A DNA stretch of 30,095 nt from an uncultured Oscillospiraceae bacterium (GCA_934659445.1 CAKUHV010000007.1:1-30095), one strand, 5' to 3'; positions 7,673 to 16,012 are shown, numbered from the stretch's first letter. Notes: generated by a model from the letters alone, not told the origin. Translations and numbers: made by a program.

Positions 7673-8884
7673 TTATACCAGATCGCAGATCAGGGTCTTC
7701 AGCACCCGGGTCATGACCTCCAGATCCTCCACGGGGACATACTCATACCGGCCGTGGAAGTTCTCGCCGCAGGCGCACAGATTGGGACAGGGCAGCCCCA
7801 TAAAGGACAGCCGCGCCCCGTCGGTGCCTCCGCGGATGGGCTGCACCTTGGGGGTCACGCCGTTTTTCTCCATGGCGGCCTTCGCCCGGTCGACGATCTC
7901 CATGTGGGGCAGGATCTGCTCCTTCATGTTGTAATAGCTGTCCTTCACTGCGGCCTGGGCCGTGCCGGGGCCGTATTTGGCGTTCAGCTGCTCCGCCGCG
8001 GCCAGGAAGGCCGCCTTGCGGACCTCGAACTTCTTCCGGTCGTGGTCCCGGATGATATAGTCCAGCACGGCCTGCTCCACCTGGCCCTTCATGTCGCACA
8101 GATGGAAGAAGCCCTCGTACCCCTCGGTGCAGGCGGGGATCTCTCCGGCGGGCAGCAGGGAATTGAACTCCATGGCCATCAGGCAGGCATTCTTCATCTT
8201 CCCCTTGGCGCTGCCCGGGTGGATGCTCACCCCGTTCAGGGTCACCCGGCCGGAGGCGGCGTTGAAGTTCTCGTACTCCAGCTCCCCCAGGGCTCCGCCG
8301 TCCACGGTATAGGCGTAATCCGCCCCGAAGGCGGCCACGTCAAAGTGGTCGGCCCCGGCGCCGATCTCCTCGTCGGGGGTAAAGGCGATGCGTACCTCGC
8401 CGTGGGGTTGGCCGGAGGCCATCAGCTCCTCCACCGCGGTGAGGATCAGGGCGATGCCCGACTTGTCGTCCGCCCCCAGCAGAGTGGTGCCGTCGGTGAC
8501 GATCAGGTGCTTGCCCCGGTTGCGGGTGAGGGAGGGGAACTCGCCCTCTCTCATGACGATGTTCTTCTCCTGATTCAGGACGATGTCGCCCCCCTGATAC
8601 AGCACCGTGCGGGGCTTGATGCCCGCACCGGAGCAGTCGGGGGAGGTGTCCATGTGGGCGATCAGCCCCAGCACCGGGGCATTGGTCTTGCAGTTGGCGG
8701 GCAGGACGGCATAGACGTAGCCGTTGGCGTCTGTTCGCACATGGGCCAGCCCCATCTCCTCCATCTCCCGGGCCAGATAGTAGCCCAGCTCCAGCTGGCC
8801 GGGGGTAGAGGGACAGGCCCTGGTGCTCTCGTCCGACTGGGTGGGGAAGGACACATACTTGAGGAAGCGCTCCGTAATATTCAT
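7673..8884 (-). CDS. pepT: Peptidase T (tripeptide aminopeptidase, M20B)
   Basis: 403-residue dinuclear zinc aminopeptidase that removes the N-terminal residue from tripeptides in the cytoplasm. Metal and catalytic residues are visible: HMDTSPD (His77, Asp79), GADDKSGIA (Asp139/140), the general-base pair in FTPDEEIGAGAD (Glu172/173), YTVDGG (Asp195), and a last His in ENFHGRYEYVP. The dimerisation insert with SIHPGSAKGKMKNA is typical of PepT rather than other M20 members. Length is the family norm (~408). AGGAGG lies 8 bases before the ATG. The promoter overlaps the stop of the WYL-regulator gene upstream, so the two can be transcribed separately or together. Confidence 0.96.
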   Translation of the reverse strand: MNITERFLKYVSFPTQSDESTRACPSTPGQLELGYYLAREMEEMGLAHVRTDANGYVYAVLPANCKTNAPVLGLIAHMDTSPDCSGAGIKPRTVLYQGGDIVLNQEKNIVMREGEFPSLTRNRGKHLIVTDGTTLLGADDKSGIALILTAVEELMASGQPHGEVRIAFTPDEEIGAGADHFDVAAFGADYAYTVDGGALGELEYENFNAASGRVTLNGVSIHPGSAKGKMKNACLMAMEFNSLLPAGEIPACTEGYEGFFHLCDMKGQVEQAVLDYIIRDHDRKKFEVRKAAFLAAAEQLNAKYGPGTAQAAVKDSYYNMKEQILPHMEIVDRAKAAMEKNGVTPKVQPIRGGTDGARLSFMGLPCPNLCACGENFHGRYEYVPVEDLEVMTRVLKTLICDLV

Positions 8885-8916
8885 AAGGGTTACCTCCTGA
8901 ATGTCATAGTAGAAAC

Positions 8917-8945
8917 AGCATACCGGGAAACGGCGGTTTCGTCAA
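8917..8945 (-). promoter_or_regulatory. pepT promoter overlapping the upstream stop codon
   Basis: - strand -35 TTGACG (8945-8940), 17-base spacer, -10 TATGCT (8922-8917). The -35 overlaps the stop codon (8942-8944) of the regulator gene. The spacer contains GAAAC-GGCG-GTTTC (8927-8940), a short dyad that may be an operator. Confidence 0.55.
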
Positions 8946-9934
8946 GGGCTCTCATACAGGGCGGCGGCCGCGGCCAGACTGGCCCGATAGGCGTCTACCG
9001 CCGGCGGGGGCCCCAGCAGCTGCACATTGTCCTCCAGCCCGAACAGCCAGCCGAAGAACTGGGGGCTGACCACCAGAGGCAGGGTGACGGTAAAGTGCTC
9101 CGGCCCGTCGGGCACCAGCATCACGTCGTGGCCGAAGCGGTCCAGCACCACCCCCACCATCCGGCGGCGGCAGCGCAGGCGGACGGTCTCCTCCTGCCCG
9201 GCGAACATGCCGAAGTGCTTCTGCCCGTAGGCGGCCAGGTCGAAGTCGGCGTACTGTCCGTCCCCCAGACGGGGCATCCCCGTCACGGCGATCTCCGCCA
9301 TCTTGTCCACCCGGTAGTGGCGCATCTCCCGGTGCTCGTGGTCAAAGGCCGCCAGATAGTACAGCTCGCCGCTCCAGATCAGGCCGTAGGGGGATACGGC
9401 GTAGCGCTTTCCCTCCCGGCGGAAGACCTTCTTTTTCTGCACATCGTAGTCGAAGTAGCGGAAGGTGATGGAGCTGTTCCGGCCGATGGCGGCGTGGAGC
9501 TTGTCCACGTTGTAGTAGATGCTCTCGTTCATCACCTTGACCCGTCCGCTGACATAGACCTGCCGCTGCAGCTGGCCAGCCTGATACACGCTGGTCAGCC
9601 CCTCCAGCTTGCGGATCAGGGCCTCGCTTTTCCGGCGGGTGAGAAAGCGGCAGGACTGCACCGCGTCCACCAGCAGCTTCAGCTCCGGCAGCTCAAAGTC
9701 CCGCCCGGCGATGAACCACCCGGGGCTGGCCCCCTTGCGGCACTGCACGTCCAGCCCCAGCTGGCGCAGGGTCTCAAGATCGTCGTAGACGGACTTGCGC
9801 TCGGCGGAGATGTCGTATTTGGCCAGCTCGGCGATGATCTGGCGGACGGTGAGGGGGTGCTCCTCGTCGCTGCTGTGCAGCAGCAGCCGGGCAAGGTGCA
9901 GCAGCTTGGTCTTCTGGTTGGCGCTTCTGGGCAT
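8942..9934 (-). CDS. WYL-domain transcriptional regulator (YafY-like)
   Basis: 330-residue regulator: an N-terminal winged helix (residues ~8-75, with LTVRQIIAELAKYDISAERKSV broken by the usual YDDLETLRQLG recognition helix) and a central WYL domain. In the WYL core the triplet is YYL (SGELYYLAAFD, ~188-198), followed by MRHYRVDKM, where the Arg residues of the ligand groove lie. A C-terminal WCX-type extension ends the protein. WYL domains sense nucleic-acid or nucleotide ligands in studied members. Start ATG 9934 is preceded by AGAGGAA; a frame 15 codons longer lacks a site. It has its own promoter and sits directly upstream of pepT. The target genes are not known. Confidence 0.88.
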   Translation of the reverse strand: MPRSANQKTKLLHLARLLLHSSDEEHPLTVRQIIAELAKYDISAERKSVYDDLETLRQLGLDVQCRKGASPGWFIAGRDFELPELKLLVDAVQSCRFLTRRKSEALIRKLEGLTSVYQAGQLQRQVYVSGRVKVMNESIYYNVDKLHAAIGRNSSITFRYFDYDVQKKKVFRREGKRYAVSPYGLIWSGELYYLAAFDHEHREMRHYRVDKMAEIAVTGMPRLGDGQYADFDLAAYGQKHFGMFAGQEETVRLRCRRRMVGVVLDRFGHDVMLVPDGPEHFTVTLPLVVSPQFFGWLFGLEDNVQLLGPPPAVDAYRASLAAAAALYESP

Positions 9935-10002
9935 GGACAGTTCCTCTCTTTCCCGAAGATGGCCGGAGTATACCCCCAAGCCTGTCCTATAAACGGGACT
10001 TT

Positions 10003-10032
10003 AGTATACCACCGGACCCCATTTTTGCGCAA
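10003..10032 (-). promoter_or_regulatory. Promoter of the WYL regulator
   Basis: - strand -35 TTGCGC (10032-10027), 18-base spacer, -10 TATACT (10008-10003). The octamer GGTATACT recurs about 36 bases downstream in the leader (9974-9967), which could be a second -10 or a binding repeat. Confidence 0.6.
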
Positions 10033-10080
10033 GAGGGGAAAAGCAGTATCAAAGGGCCACGGTCCTGTATAGAATGGGCC

Positions 10081-10090
10081 GGAGGTGATC
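10081..10090 (+). promoter_or_regulatory. Full-length Shine-Dalgarno that decides a TTG start
   Basis: GGAGGTGATC is a ten-base match to the 16S anti-SD. It overlaps the in-frame GTG at 10085, so that GTG cannot be the start; the in-frame TTG at 10094 lies 8 bases after GGAGG. Confidence 0.75.
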
Positions 10091-10093
10091 GCT

Positions 10094-10306
10094 TTGGATC
10101 TGAAAAACAACCGCATCACGGTGGGGGAGCTGCTGGACGACCCAAAGGCCCGGGCGGTGTTTCAGCGGCGGTTCGGCAAATGGATGAAGCACCCCATGGT
10201 GGCCGCGTCCCGCACCCTGACGCTGGGCCAGCTGATGGAGATGGCCGGGGTCTGGCTGCCGAAAAAGACCATTCAGGAGACCTGGCAGGAGCTGAGCCGT
10301 CTGTAA
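10094..10306 (+). CDS. Small 70-residue helical protein, function unknown
   Basis: A 70-residue protein starting at TTG 10094. I do not assign a function. It opens with the short segment NNRITVGELLDDP and then looks all-helical: KARAVFQRRFGKW, then MKHPMVAASRTLTLGQLMEM, then LPKKTIQETWQELSRL. The pattern of a Pro-containing HPM turn followed by TLxQL and a short terminal amphipathic helix resembles small helical-bundle segments I recall at the C termini of clostridial glycoside hydrolases; this is memory-based and weak. No signal peptide or membrane segment. It is divergent from the WYL regulator and 58 bases upstream of gltS on the same strand, so it may share a transcript with gltS. Confidence 0.7.
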   Translation: MDLKNNRITVGELLDDPKARAVFQRRFGKWMKHPMVAASRTLTLGQLMEMAGVWLPKKTIQETWQELSRL

Positions 10307-10364
10307 CGCATGAAATGCCGCCGAATGCATAAGCTATCCCTCGATACAAAGGAGAGGACTGCTT

Positions 10365-11600
10365 ATGCCCGAATTTACCCTTGATATGTTTCAGACGGCG
10401 GGGATCGCCATGCTTCTGCTCCTGCTGGGGCAGCGGCTTACGGAACGGACCGCGTTTCTCCGGCGCTGCTGCATCCCGGCGCCGGTGGTGGGCGGGCTGA
10501 TCTTCGCCCTGCTGCACCTGGCGCTGTACTCCGCGGGGGCGCTGCAATTTGTCTTTGACGAGCACGTGAAGGACCTGTTTATGACCCTGTTCTTCACCGG
10601 TGTGGGCTATACCGCCTGCTTCCGGCTTTTGAAGCGGGGCGGGAAAAAGGTGTTCCTCTTCCTGCTGGCCGCGGTGGCGGTGGTGTGCCTGCAAAACCTT
10701 CTGGGCGCGGTGCTGGCCCGGGCGGTGGGCTGGGATATGCGCCTGGGCCTGTGTACCGGGTCTATCCCCATGGTGGGGGGCCACGGCACCGCCGGCTCCT
10801 ACGGCCCCCTGCTGGAGCAGGAGCTGGGCCTTGAGGGGGCCAACGTTCTGGCCATCGCCGCAGCCACCTATGGGCTGGTGGCGGGCTCTCTTATGGGCGG
10901 ACCCACCGCCCGGGCCCTCATCAGCCGTTACGGGCTGAGGTCCGACGAGTCGGAGGACGAGCTGATGGAGGTGGAGGGGGAGAGCGAGGCGGAGCGCGCC
11001 ACCGCCCACCGACTGGATGCCGGGGCCTTTACCAACGCCGCCGCCCTGCTGATGATGGCCGCCGGAGTGGGCACCCTGCTGACCGGCGCCCTGAACAGCC
11101 TATCCCTCGGCGGGCTGCACTTTACCTTTCCCAGCTATATCGGGGCCATGCTCACGGCGGCGGCCATCCGCAACATATGCGACGGGCGGCACATCGTCCT
11201 GCCCGCCGGGGCGCTGGAGGTTTGGGGCGGCGTGTCTCTGTCCATCTTCCTGTCCATCGCCCTGATGACCCTGAAGCTGTGGCAGCTGGCGGCGCTGGCC
11301 GGGCCCCTGGCCCTGATGCTGGCGGCCCAGACGGCGCTGATGTTCTTCTTCGCCCGCTTCGTGGTGTTCCGGCTCATGGGCCGGGATTACGAGGCCGCAG
11401 TGATGACCTCCGCCTTCTGCGGCTTCGGCATGGGGGCCACCCCAAACGCCATGGCCAATATGCAGGCCCTGACCCGGCAGTACGGCCCCGCCCCTCAGGC
11501 TTACTTCATCGTTCCTCTGGTGGGCTCGCTGTTCATCGACTTTATCAACAGCCTGATCATCACCGGATTTTTGAATGTGCTGACCCTGATGGGGCAGTAG
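10365..11600 (+). CDS. gltS: Sodium/glutamate symporter GltS
   Basis: 411-residue membrane carrier importing glutamate with sodium. Family signs are the N-terminal LDMFQTAGIAMLLLLLGQ helix, the PAPVVGGLIFALL helix, the hairpin-loop motif SIPMVGGHGTAGSYGPLLE in the first half, and the matching GFGMGATPNAMANMQAL in the second half; these inverted pseudo-repeats form the two re-entrant loops. About ten to eleven helices in total. An acidic loop (SDESEDELMEVEGESEAE) separates the halves in the cytoplasm. Length is close to the usual ~400. ATG 10365 follows GGAGAGG (10351-10357). No clear promoter was found in the 58-base gap upstream, consistent with co-transcription with the small gene before it. 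Confidence 0.94.
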   Translation: MPEFTLDMFQTAGIAMLLLLLGQRLTERTAFLRRCCIPAPVVGGLIFALLHLALYSAGALQFVFDEHVKDLFMTLFFTGVGYTACFRLLKRGGKKVFLFLLAAVAVVCLQNLLGAVLARAVGWDMRLGLCTGSIPMVGGHGTAGSYGPLLEQELGLEGANVLAIAAATYGLVAGSLMGGPTARALISRYGLRSDESEDELMEVEGESEAERATAHRLDAGAFTNAAALLMMAAGVGTLLTGALNSLSLGGLHFTFPSYIGAMLTAAAIRNICDGRHIVLPAGALEVWGGVSLSIFLSIALMTLKLWQLAALAGPLALMLAAQTALMFFFARFVVFRLMGRDYEAAVMTSAFCGFGMGATPNAMANMQALTRQYGPAPQAYFIVPLVGSLFIDFINSLIITGFLNVLTLMGQ

Positions 11601-11625
11601 GGAGAGGGACCGGCCCGCAGGACAG

Positions 11626-11659
11626 AAAAACCGGCCCCCGTTCCTGGAACGGGGGCCGG
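11626..11659 (-). terminator. Terminator of the exporter operon
   Basis: Arms 11631-11643 and 11647-11659 pair over 13 bp; on the - strand TTTTT follows (11630-11626). It also lies between the convergent gltS and exporter genes, but the + side has no T-tract. Confidence 0.85.
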
Positions 11660-11680
11660 CAGACTTCTGTGTCCGGCCGG

Positions 11681-13711
11681 TCAGGTCAGCTGGAACTGGC
11701 CGGTGTACAGCTGATAGTACCGGCCCTTCTGCTCCAGCAGCTCCTGATGGCTGCCCTTCTCCTGAATGCGGCCCTGCTCGATGACCACGATGCAGTCGGA
11801 GTTGCGGACGGTGGACAGGCGGTGGGCAATGACGAACACGGTGCGGCCCTCCATCAGGGCGTCCATGCCCTTCTGGATCAGGGCCTCGGTGCGGGTGTCG
11901 ATGGAGGAGGTGGCCTCGTCCAGGATCATCACCGGGGGATCGGCCACGGCGGCCCGGGCGATGGCCAGCAGCTGCCGCTGGCCCTGACTCAGGTTGGCCC
12001 CGTCGCCGGTGACCATGGTCTGATACCCCTGGGGCAGGCGGCGGATAAAGGAGTGGGCGTTGGCGCTCCTGGCGGCGGCGATGCACTCCTCGTCCGTGGC
12101 GTCCAGACGGCCGTACCGGATGTTGTCCATGATGGTGCCGGTGAACAGGTGGGTGTCCTGGAGCACCGCCCCCAGAGAGCGGCGCAGGTCGTCCTTCCGG
12201 ATGGACTTCACGTCGATGCCGTCATAGGTGATCAGGCCGCCCTCGATCTCGTAAAAGCGGTTGATCAGGTTGGTGATGGTGGTCTTGCCCGCGCCGGTAG
12301 AGCCCACAAAGGCGATCTTCTGGCCGGGGTTGGCGTATACGCTTACGTCGTGAAGAATGGGCTTGTCCGGGACGTAGGAGAAGTCCACTTGATTAAAGCG
12401 CACGGCCCCCTTCAGCTCAGTGTAGATGAAGTCCTCCCCCTCCACGCTGCGCACCGCGCCGCGGATGGGATGCAGGGTCATCTGTCCGTCAGGTCCGGGG
12501 TACTTCCAGGCCCAGCCGGTGCCGTTGTGGTCCACCTGGACACAGCCGTCGGGCAGGGTGAGGGTCTGAACCAGCTCCATGCCGCTGTGCCTGGGGACCT
12601 TCCAGGCCCAGGTGCCCGTGCGGGCCTCATCGGGGGCCAGGGGGGTCAGCAGGCCGCCCTCCTTCCGGGCGCGCACCAGGGTGATCTGCCCCTCGTCCGC
12701 CTCGGGCCGGGTGTCCATCACCTCGAAGATGCGCTCCGCGCCCGCCAGGGCGGACAGCAGAGTGGACATCTGCTGGGAGATCTGGTTCAGGGGCTGCCCG
12801 ATCTGCTTGGAGTAGTTCAGATAGATCACCAGTCCGCCCAGATCGAAGCCGCTGAGCACCGACAGCACGCCGCCCAAAGCGGCGGTGAGGGCGTAGCTGA
12901 TGTTCATCAGGTTGTTGGACACGGGCATGATCATAATGGAGTAGTAGTTGGCCTTCTGGGCGGCGTCCCGGTAGGTGTTGTTCAGGGCGCGGAACTCCGC
13001 CTTGGCCTGCTCCTCGTGGGTGAAGGCCTTGACCACCTTCAGTCCCTCTACGATCTCCTGGATCTCGCCGTTCACCTTGCCCAGTGCAGCCTGCTGAGCC
13101 TGATAGTACTTCCGGCTCCGGCTGCCCAAGGTTTTGAACAGCCACATGGTCAGAACCAGCACCAGGGCGGTGGAGAGGAACAGCTTCCAGTTGGTGACCA
13201 GCATGACAGCCACCAGCCCCACAAACATCAGACAGCTGGAGAACAGAGAGACAAGGCTCTGCTCCAGGGCCATCTGCACATTGTCCGCGTCGTTGGTAAA
13301 GCGGCTCATCAGCTCGCCGTGGGGGTGGCGGTCGAAGTAGGACAGGGGCAGCTGCTGCAGCTTGTCAAACAGCTCCTTGCGCAGGCGGTTGGTGCCCCTC
13401 TGTGCCAGACGGATCATAACAGCGCTCTGGAAATAGATGGCCACGCAGCCCAGCAGGTAGATGACCACCAGCCTGAGGATGGCCAGCCCCAGACCGGCAA
13501 AGTCGGTGCAGCCCGACCAGATAAAGTCGTTGATGATGCCCCGCATCATATAGGTGCCGCCGATGTTGGCGGCCACCGAGGTGACCAGACACAGAAGCAC
13601 CAGCAGCAGGGGCATGGGACTCTGGGTCAGATAGCCCAGCAGGCGCAGGGCGGTCTTTTTCAGGTCCTTGGGCTTGGCGAAACCGCCGCGGCCGCGCATT
13701 GGTCCTGGCAT
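11681..13711 (-). CDS. ABC exporter subunit with canonical catalytic site and unusual linker insert
   Basis: 676-residue fused transmembrane-ATPase half-transporter, ~75-100 residues longer than typical. Six helices span roughly 30-320. The ATPase has Walker A GSTGAGKT (470-477), signature LSQGQ (574-578), Walker B VMILDE with catalytic Glu599 and H-loop His630. Together with the next gene this reproduces the TM288/TM287 (BmrCD-like) asymmetric pair, where this partner carries the competent Walker B/His and a deviating signature. Between membrane and ATPase parts lies a ~94-residue insert (339-432; bases 12416-12697) holding two WAWK motifs at 368-371 and 400-403. Its ATG shares one base with the preceding stop (TAATG), indicating coupled translation. 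The substrate is unknown; the MarR regulator suggests drugs or other toxic compounds. Confidence 0.93.
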   Translation of the reverse strand: MPGPMRGRGGFAKPKDLKKTALRLLGYLTQSPMPLLLVLLCLVTSVAANIGGTYMMRGIINDFIWSGCTDFAGLGLAILRLVVIYLLGCVAIYFQSAVMIRLAQRGTNRLRKELFDKLQQLPLSYFDRHPHGELMSRFTNDADNVQMALEQSLVSLFSSCLMFVGLVAVMLVTNWKLFLSTALVLVLTMWLFKTLGSRSRKYYQAQQAALGKVNGEIQEIVEGLKVVKAFTHEEQAKAEFRALNNTYRDAAQKANYYSIMIMPVSNNLMNISYALTAALGGVLSVLSGFDLGGLVIYLNYSKQIGQPLNQISQQMSTLLSALAGAERIFEVMDTRPEADEGQITLVRARKEGGLLTPLAPDEARTGTWAWKVPRHSGMELVQTLTLPDGCVQVDHNGTGWAWKYPGPDGQMTLHPIRGAVRSVEGEDFIYTELKGAVRFNQVDFSYVPDKPILHDVSVYANPGQKIAFVGSTGAGKTTITNLINRFYEIEGGLITYDGIDVKSIRKDDLRRSLGAVLQDTHLFTGTIMDNIRYGRLDATDEECIAAARSANAHSFIRRLPQGYQTMVTGDGANLSQGQRQLLAIARAAVADPPVMILDEATSSIDTRTEALIQKGMDALMEGRTVFVIAHRLSTVRNSDCIVVIEQGRIQEKGSHQELLEQKGRYYQLYTGQFQLT

Positions 13712-15450
13712 TATTCCCCCACCCCCTCTTGCTGAGACTGATAGATTTCCTGATAAATGGTGTTGTTGGCCAACAGTTCCTCGTGGGTGCCCTGTCCGGC
13801 GATCTTCCCGTCGTCCAGCACCAGGATCTCGTCGGCGTACTGCACGGAGGAGATTCGCTGGGCGATGATGATGACGGTGGTGCCCTTCAGGTTTTTGGCG
13901 AAGGAGGCGCGGATGGCCGCCTCGGTGGCGGAGTCAACCGCGGAGGTGCTGTCGTCCAAAATCAGGATGGCGGGGCGGCGCAGCATGGCCCGGGCGATGC
14001 ACAGGCGCTGCTTCTGCCCGCCGGAGACGTTTACGCCCCCCTGCTCCAGTACGGTGTCGAAGCCGTCGGGGAAGGACATGATGAAGTCATAGGCCTGGGC
14101 GTCCTTGGCGGCCTGGATCATCTGCTCCTGGGTGGCGTCGGGGTCGCCCCACAGCAGATTCTCCCGGATGGTGCCGGAGAACAGCACGTTGCTCTGCAGC
14201 ACCATGCCGATGCGGCTGCGCAGCTGCTCCAGGGGGTAGTCCCGCACGTCCATGCCGTCCACCAGGACGGCGCCGCCGGTGACGTCGTAGAACCGGGGGA
14301 TCAGGTTGACCAGAGAGGATTTGCCCGTGCCGGTGCCGCCCACAATGGCCACGAACTGGCCGGGCCGGACGGTGAAGCTGATGTGCTCCAGCACGTCGTC
14401 TCCGGTGCCGGAGGCCACATATTTGAAGGATACGTCCCGGAACTCCACCTCGCCCCGGGGAGCGGGCAGGGTGCGGGCGGCGGAACGGTCGCTATTCTCC
14501 ACGGAGGGCTCGGTGTCCAGCACCTCGTTGATGCGGCGGGCGCAGGCCTGAGCTCTGGACAGCTGAAGCAGGGTCATGGCCACCATCATTACGCTCATCA
14601 GGATCTGAGATACATAGGTGAGGATGGCCTGCAGGTCGCCCAAGTCGAAATCGGCCTGCATGACCATCTTGCCCCCCAGATAGAGCACCCCCACCGTGGC
14701 GCCGTTCATGGCCACGGTCATCAGGGGCATCATGGTGATCACCCGCAGGCCCACGTTCATGCCCGCCTGGGTCAGCTGGTCGTTGGCGGTTTTGAATTTG
14801 GATTTTTCGTGGTCCTGGCGGACGAAGGCCTTTACCACCCGAATGGCCACCAGATTTTCCTGCAAGGTGTTGTTCAGTCCGTCGATCTTCTGCTGCATCA
14901 CCTGGAACAGGCGGGAGCAGATCTTCATGATGACGCCGATGCCCAGAGCCAGCACGGGGATGACCGCCAGCAGGATCAGGGACAGCCGGGCGTTCAGCCG
15001 GATGGTGATGACCAGAGCCACGACCAGCATCACCGGGGCCCGCCACAGCATACGCAGGCCCATGTTCAGCATCATGGTCATGGCGTTCACATCGTTGGTG
15101 GTGCGGGTAATGAGGGAGGCGGAGGAGAACCGGTCAATGTCCGCGAAGGAGAAGGACTGGATCTTGTCAAACAGGCACTGGCGCAGGTTGGCGCCGAAGC
15201 CCTGACTGGCAAAGGTGGCATATTTGGCGCTGAGCACGCCGAACACCATGGCCAGCACGGACAGCAGCAGCATCCCGCCCCCCAGCAGGAAGATGCGGCC
15301 GGTGTCCCCGGCGGGGATGGCCTCATCCACGATCTTTGCCATCACAAGGGGGAGGATCAGCTCGCAGATGACCTCCAGCACGATGAAGATGGGGGATCGC
15401 ACGGCCTCCTTTTTATACCCCTCCAGATGGGTCATAAACAGGGAAAACAA
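13711..15450 (-). CDS. ABC exporter subunit with degenerate catalytic site
   Basis: 579-residue partner half-transporter. Start is the TTG at 15450, placed by AAGGAGG nine bases upstream and only 1 base after the MarR stop; the next ATG (15435) has no site. Six transmembrane helices fill residues ~15-310. The ATPase has Walker A GGTGTGKS (371-378), a normal signature VSGGQ (475-479), but Walker B ends ILILDD (495-500), with Asp in place of the catalytic Glu, and the H-loop residue is Gln531. This is the degenerate-site pattern of TM287-type subunits, so it must work as a heterodimer with the next gene. Membrane-located, ATP-driven export; substrate unknown. Confidence 0.94.
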   Translation of the reverse strand: MFSLFMTHLEGYKKEAVRSPIFIVLEVICELILPLVMAKIVDEAIPAGDTGRIFLLGGGMLLLSVLAMVFGVLSAKYATFASQGFGANLRQCLFDKIQSFSFADIDRFSSASLITRTTNDVNAMTMMLNMGLRMLWRAPVMLVVALVITIRLNARLSLILLAVIPVLALGIGVIMKICSRLFQVMQQKIDGLNNTLQENLVAIRVVKAFVRQDHEKSKFKTANDQLTQAGMNVGLRVITMMPLMTVAMNGATVGVLYLGGKMVMQADFDLGDLQAILTYVSQILMSVMMVAMTLLQLSRAQACARRINEVLDTEPSVENSDRSAARTLPAPRGEVEFRDVSFKYVASGTGDDVLEHISFTVRPGQFVAIVGGTGTGKSSLVNLIPRFYDVTGGAVLVDGMDVRDYPLEQLRSRIGMVLQSNVLFSGTIRENLLWGDPDATQEQMIQAAKDAQAYDFIMSFPDGFDTVLEQGGVNVSGGQKQRLCIARAMLRRPAILILDDSTSAVDSATEAAIRASFAKNLKGTTVIIIAQRISSVQYADEILVLDDGKIAGQGTHEELLANNTIYQEIYQSQQEGVGE

Positions 15451-15451
15451 G

Positions 15452-15934
15452 TTAAGATTCCTCCTTTTCCGGGGCGGGCGTCTCTCCGCCGCCCCGCAGG
15501 TTGTTTAGCATTCTCATCCGGAAGGACAGCAGCTGCCGCCGCTCCTCCGGGGTGAAATCGGCCAGCATCCGGTGGGACACCGCCGCGAAGGATTCCGTGC
15601 AGCCCTGAATGGCGGCCCGCCCCTTGTCCGTCAGCTGGATCTGGTTGCGCCGGGCGTCCTCCTGTCCGGGGGTGCGGGTGATGTAGCCCCCCTTTTCCAG
15701 GGATTTCAGGGAGTTTGCCACCGCCGCCGGGGAGATATGCAGCAGCTCGGCCAGATCCCGCTGGGCAAAGCAGCGGTCTGCCGCGTCCCGGTCTGTGGAC
15801 TGAAGGATGCACAGCAGCATGGGGTGTCCCACCTCGTTCAGCCCCCGGGCGGCCAGCTCACTGTTAATGGCGCTGCGGTGGGCCTGATTGATCTGGCGGG
15901 AGAGCAGCTCCAGCTGCCGAAAGCTATCGTCCAT
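15452..15934 (-). CDS. MarR-family repressor of the ABC exporter
   Basis: 160-residue winged-helix regulator of the MarR family. The DNA-binding core is QRDLAELLHISPAAVANSLKSLEKGGYI, with the recognition helix at AAVANSLKSLE (given in parts), followed by the wing TRTPGQEDARRNQIQLTDKG, which contains the D-x-R-R signature. N- and C-terminal helices dimerise. GGAGG is 7 bases before the ATG. The gene is first in the operon and 1 base ahead of the exporter. A TTGACA promoter and a 19-bp perfect palindrome at its start point argue for autorepression that is lifted by a ligand, probably an exporter substrate. The C-terminal tail (GGGETPAPEKEES) is probably disordered. Confidence 0.93.
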   Translation of the reverse strand: MDDSFRQLELLSRQINQAHRSAINSELAARGLNEVGHPMLLCILQSTDRDAADRCFAQRDLAELLHISPAAVANSLKSLEKGGYITRTPGQEDARRNQIQLTDKGRAAIQGCTESFAAVSHRMLADFTPEERRQLLSFRMRMLNNLRGGGETPAPEKEES

Positions 15935-15959
15935 AAGGCCCCTCCTTTCAAATAATAAA

Positions 15960-15978
15960 CACGTTAACGATTAACGTG
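15960..15978 (-). promoter_or_regulatory. 19-bp palindromic MarR operator
   Basis: CACGTTAA-TCG-TTAACGTG on the - strand: two perfect 8-base arms around 3 bases. It begins 7 bases downstream of the -10 element and covers the predicted start point, a position where a bound MarR dimer would block initiation. Confidence 0.8.
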
Positions 15979-15984
15979 CTAATT

Positions 15985-16012
15985 ATTTTAACAGGGAAAC
16001 AGGAAATGTCAA
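15985..16012 (-). promoter_or_regulatory. Promoter of the marR-exporter operon
   Basis: - strand consensus -35 TTGACA (16012-16007), 16-base spacer, -10 TAAAAT (15990-15985), in an AT-rich patch. Confidence 0.8.

Noticed and set aside
7298..10072. 924-codon open frame on the + strand opposite pepT and the WYL gene
   Set aside because: A shadow of two well-supported genes; no family resemblance.
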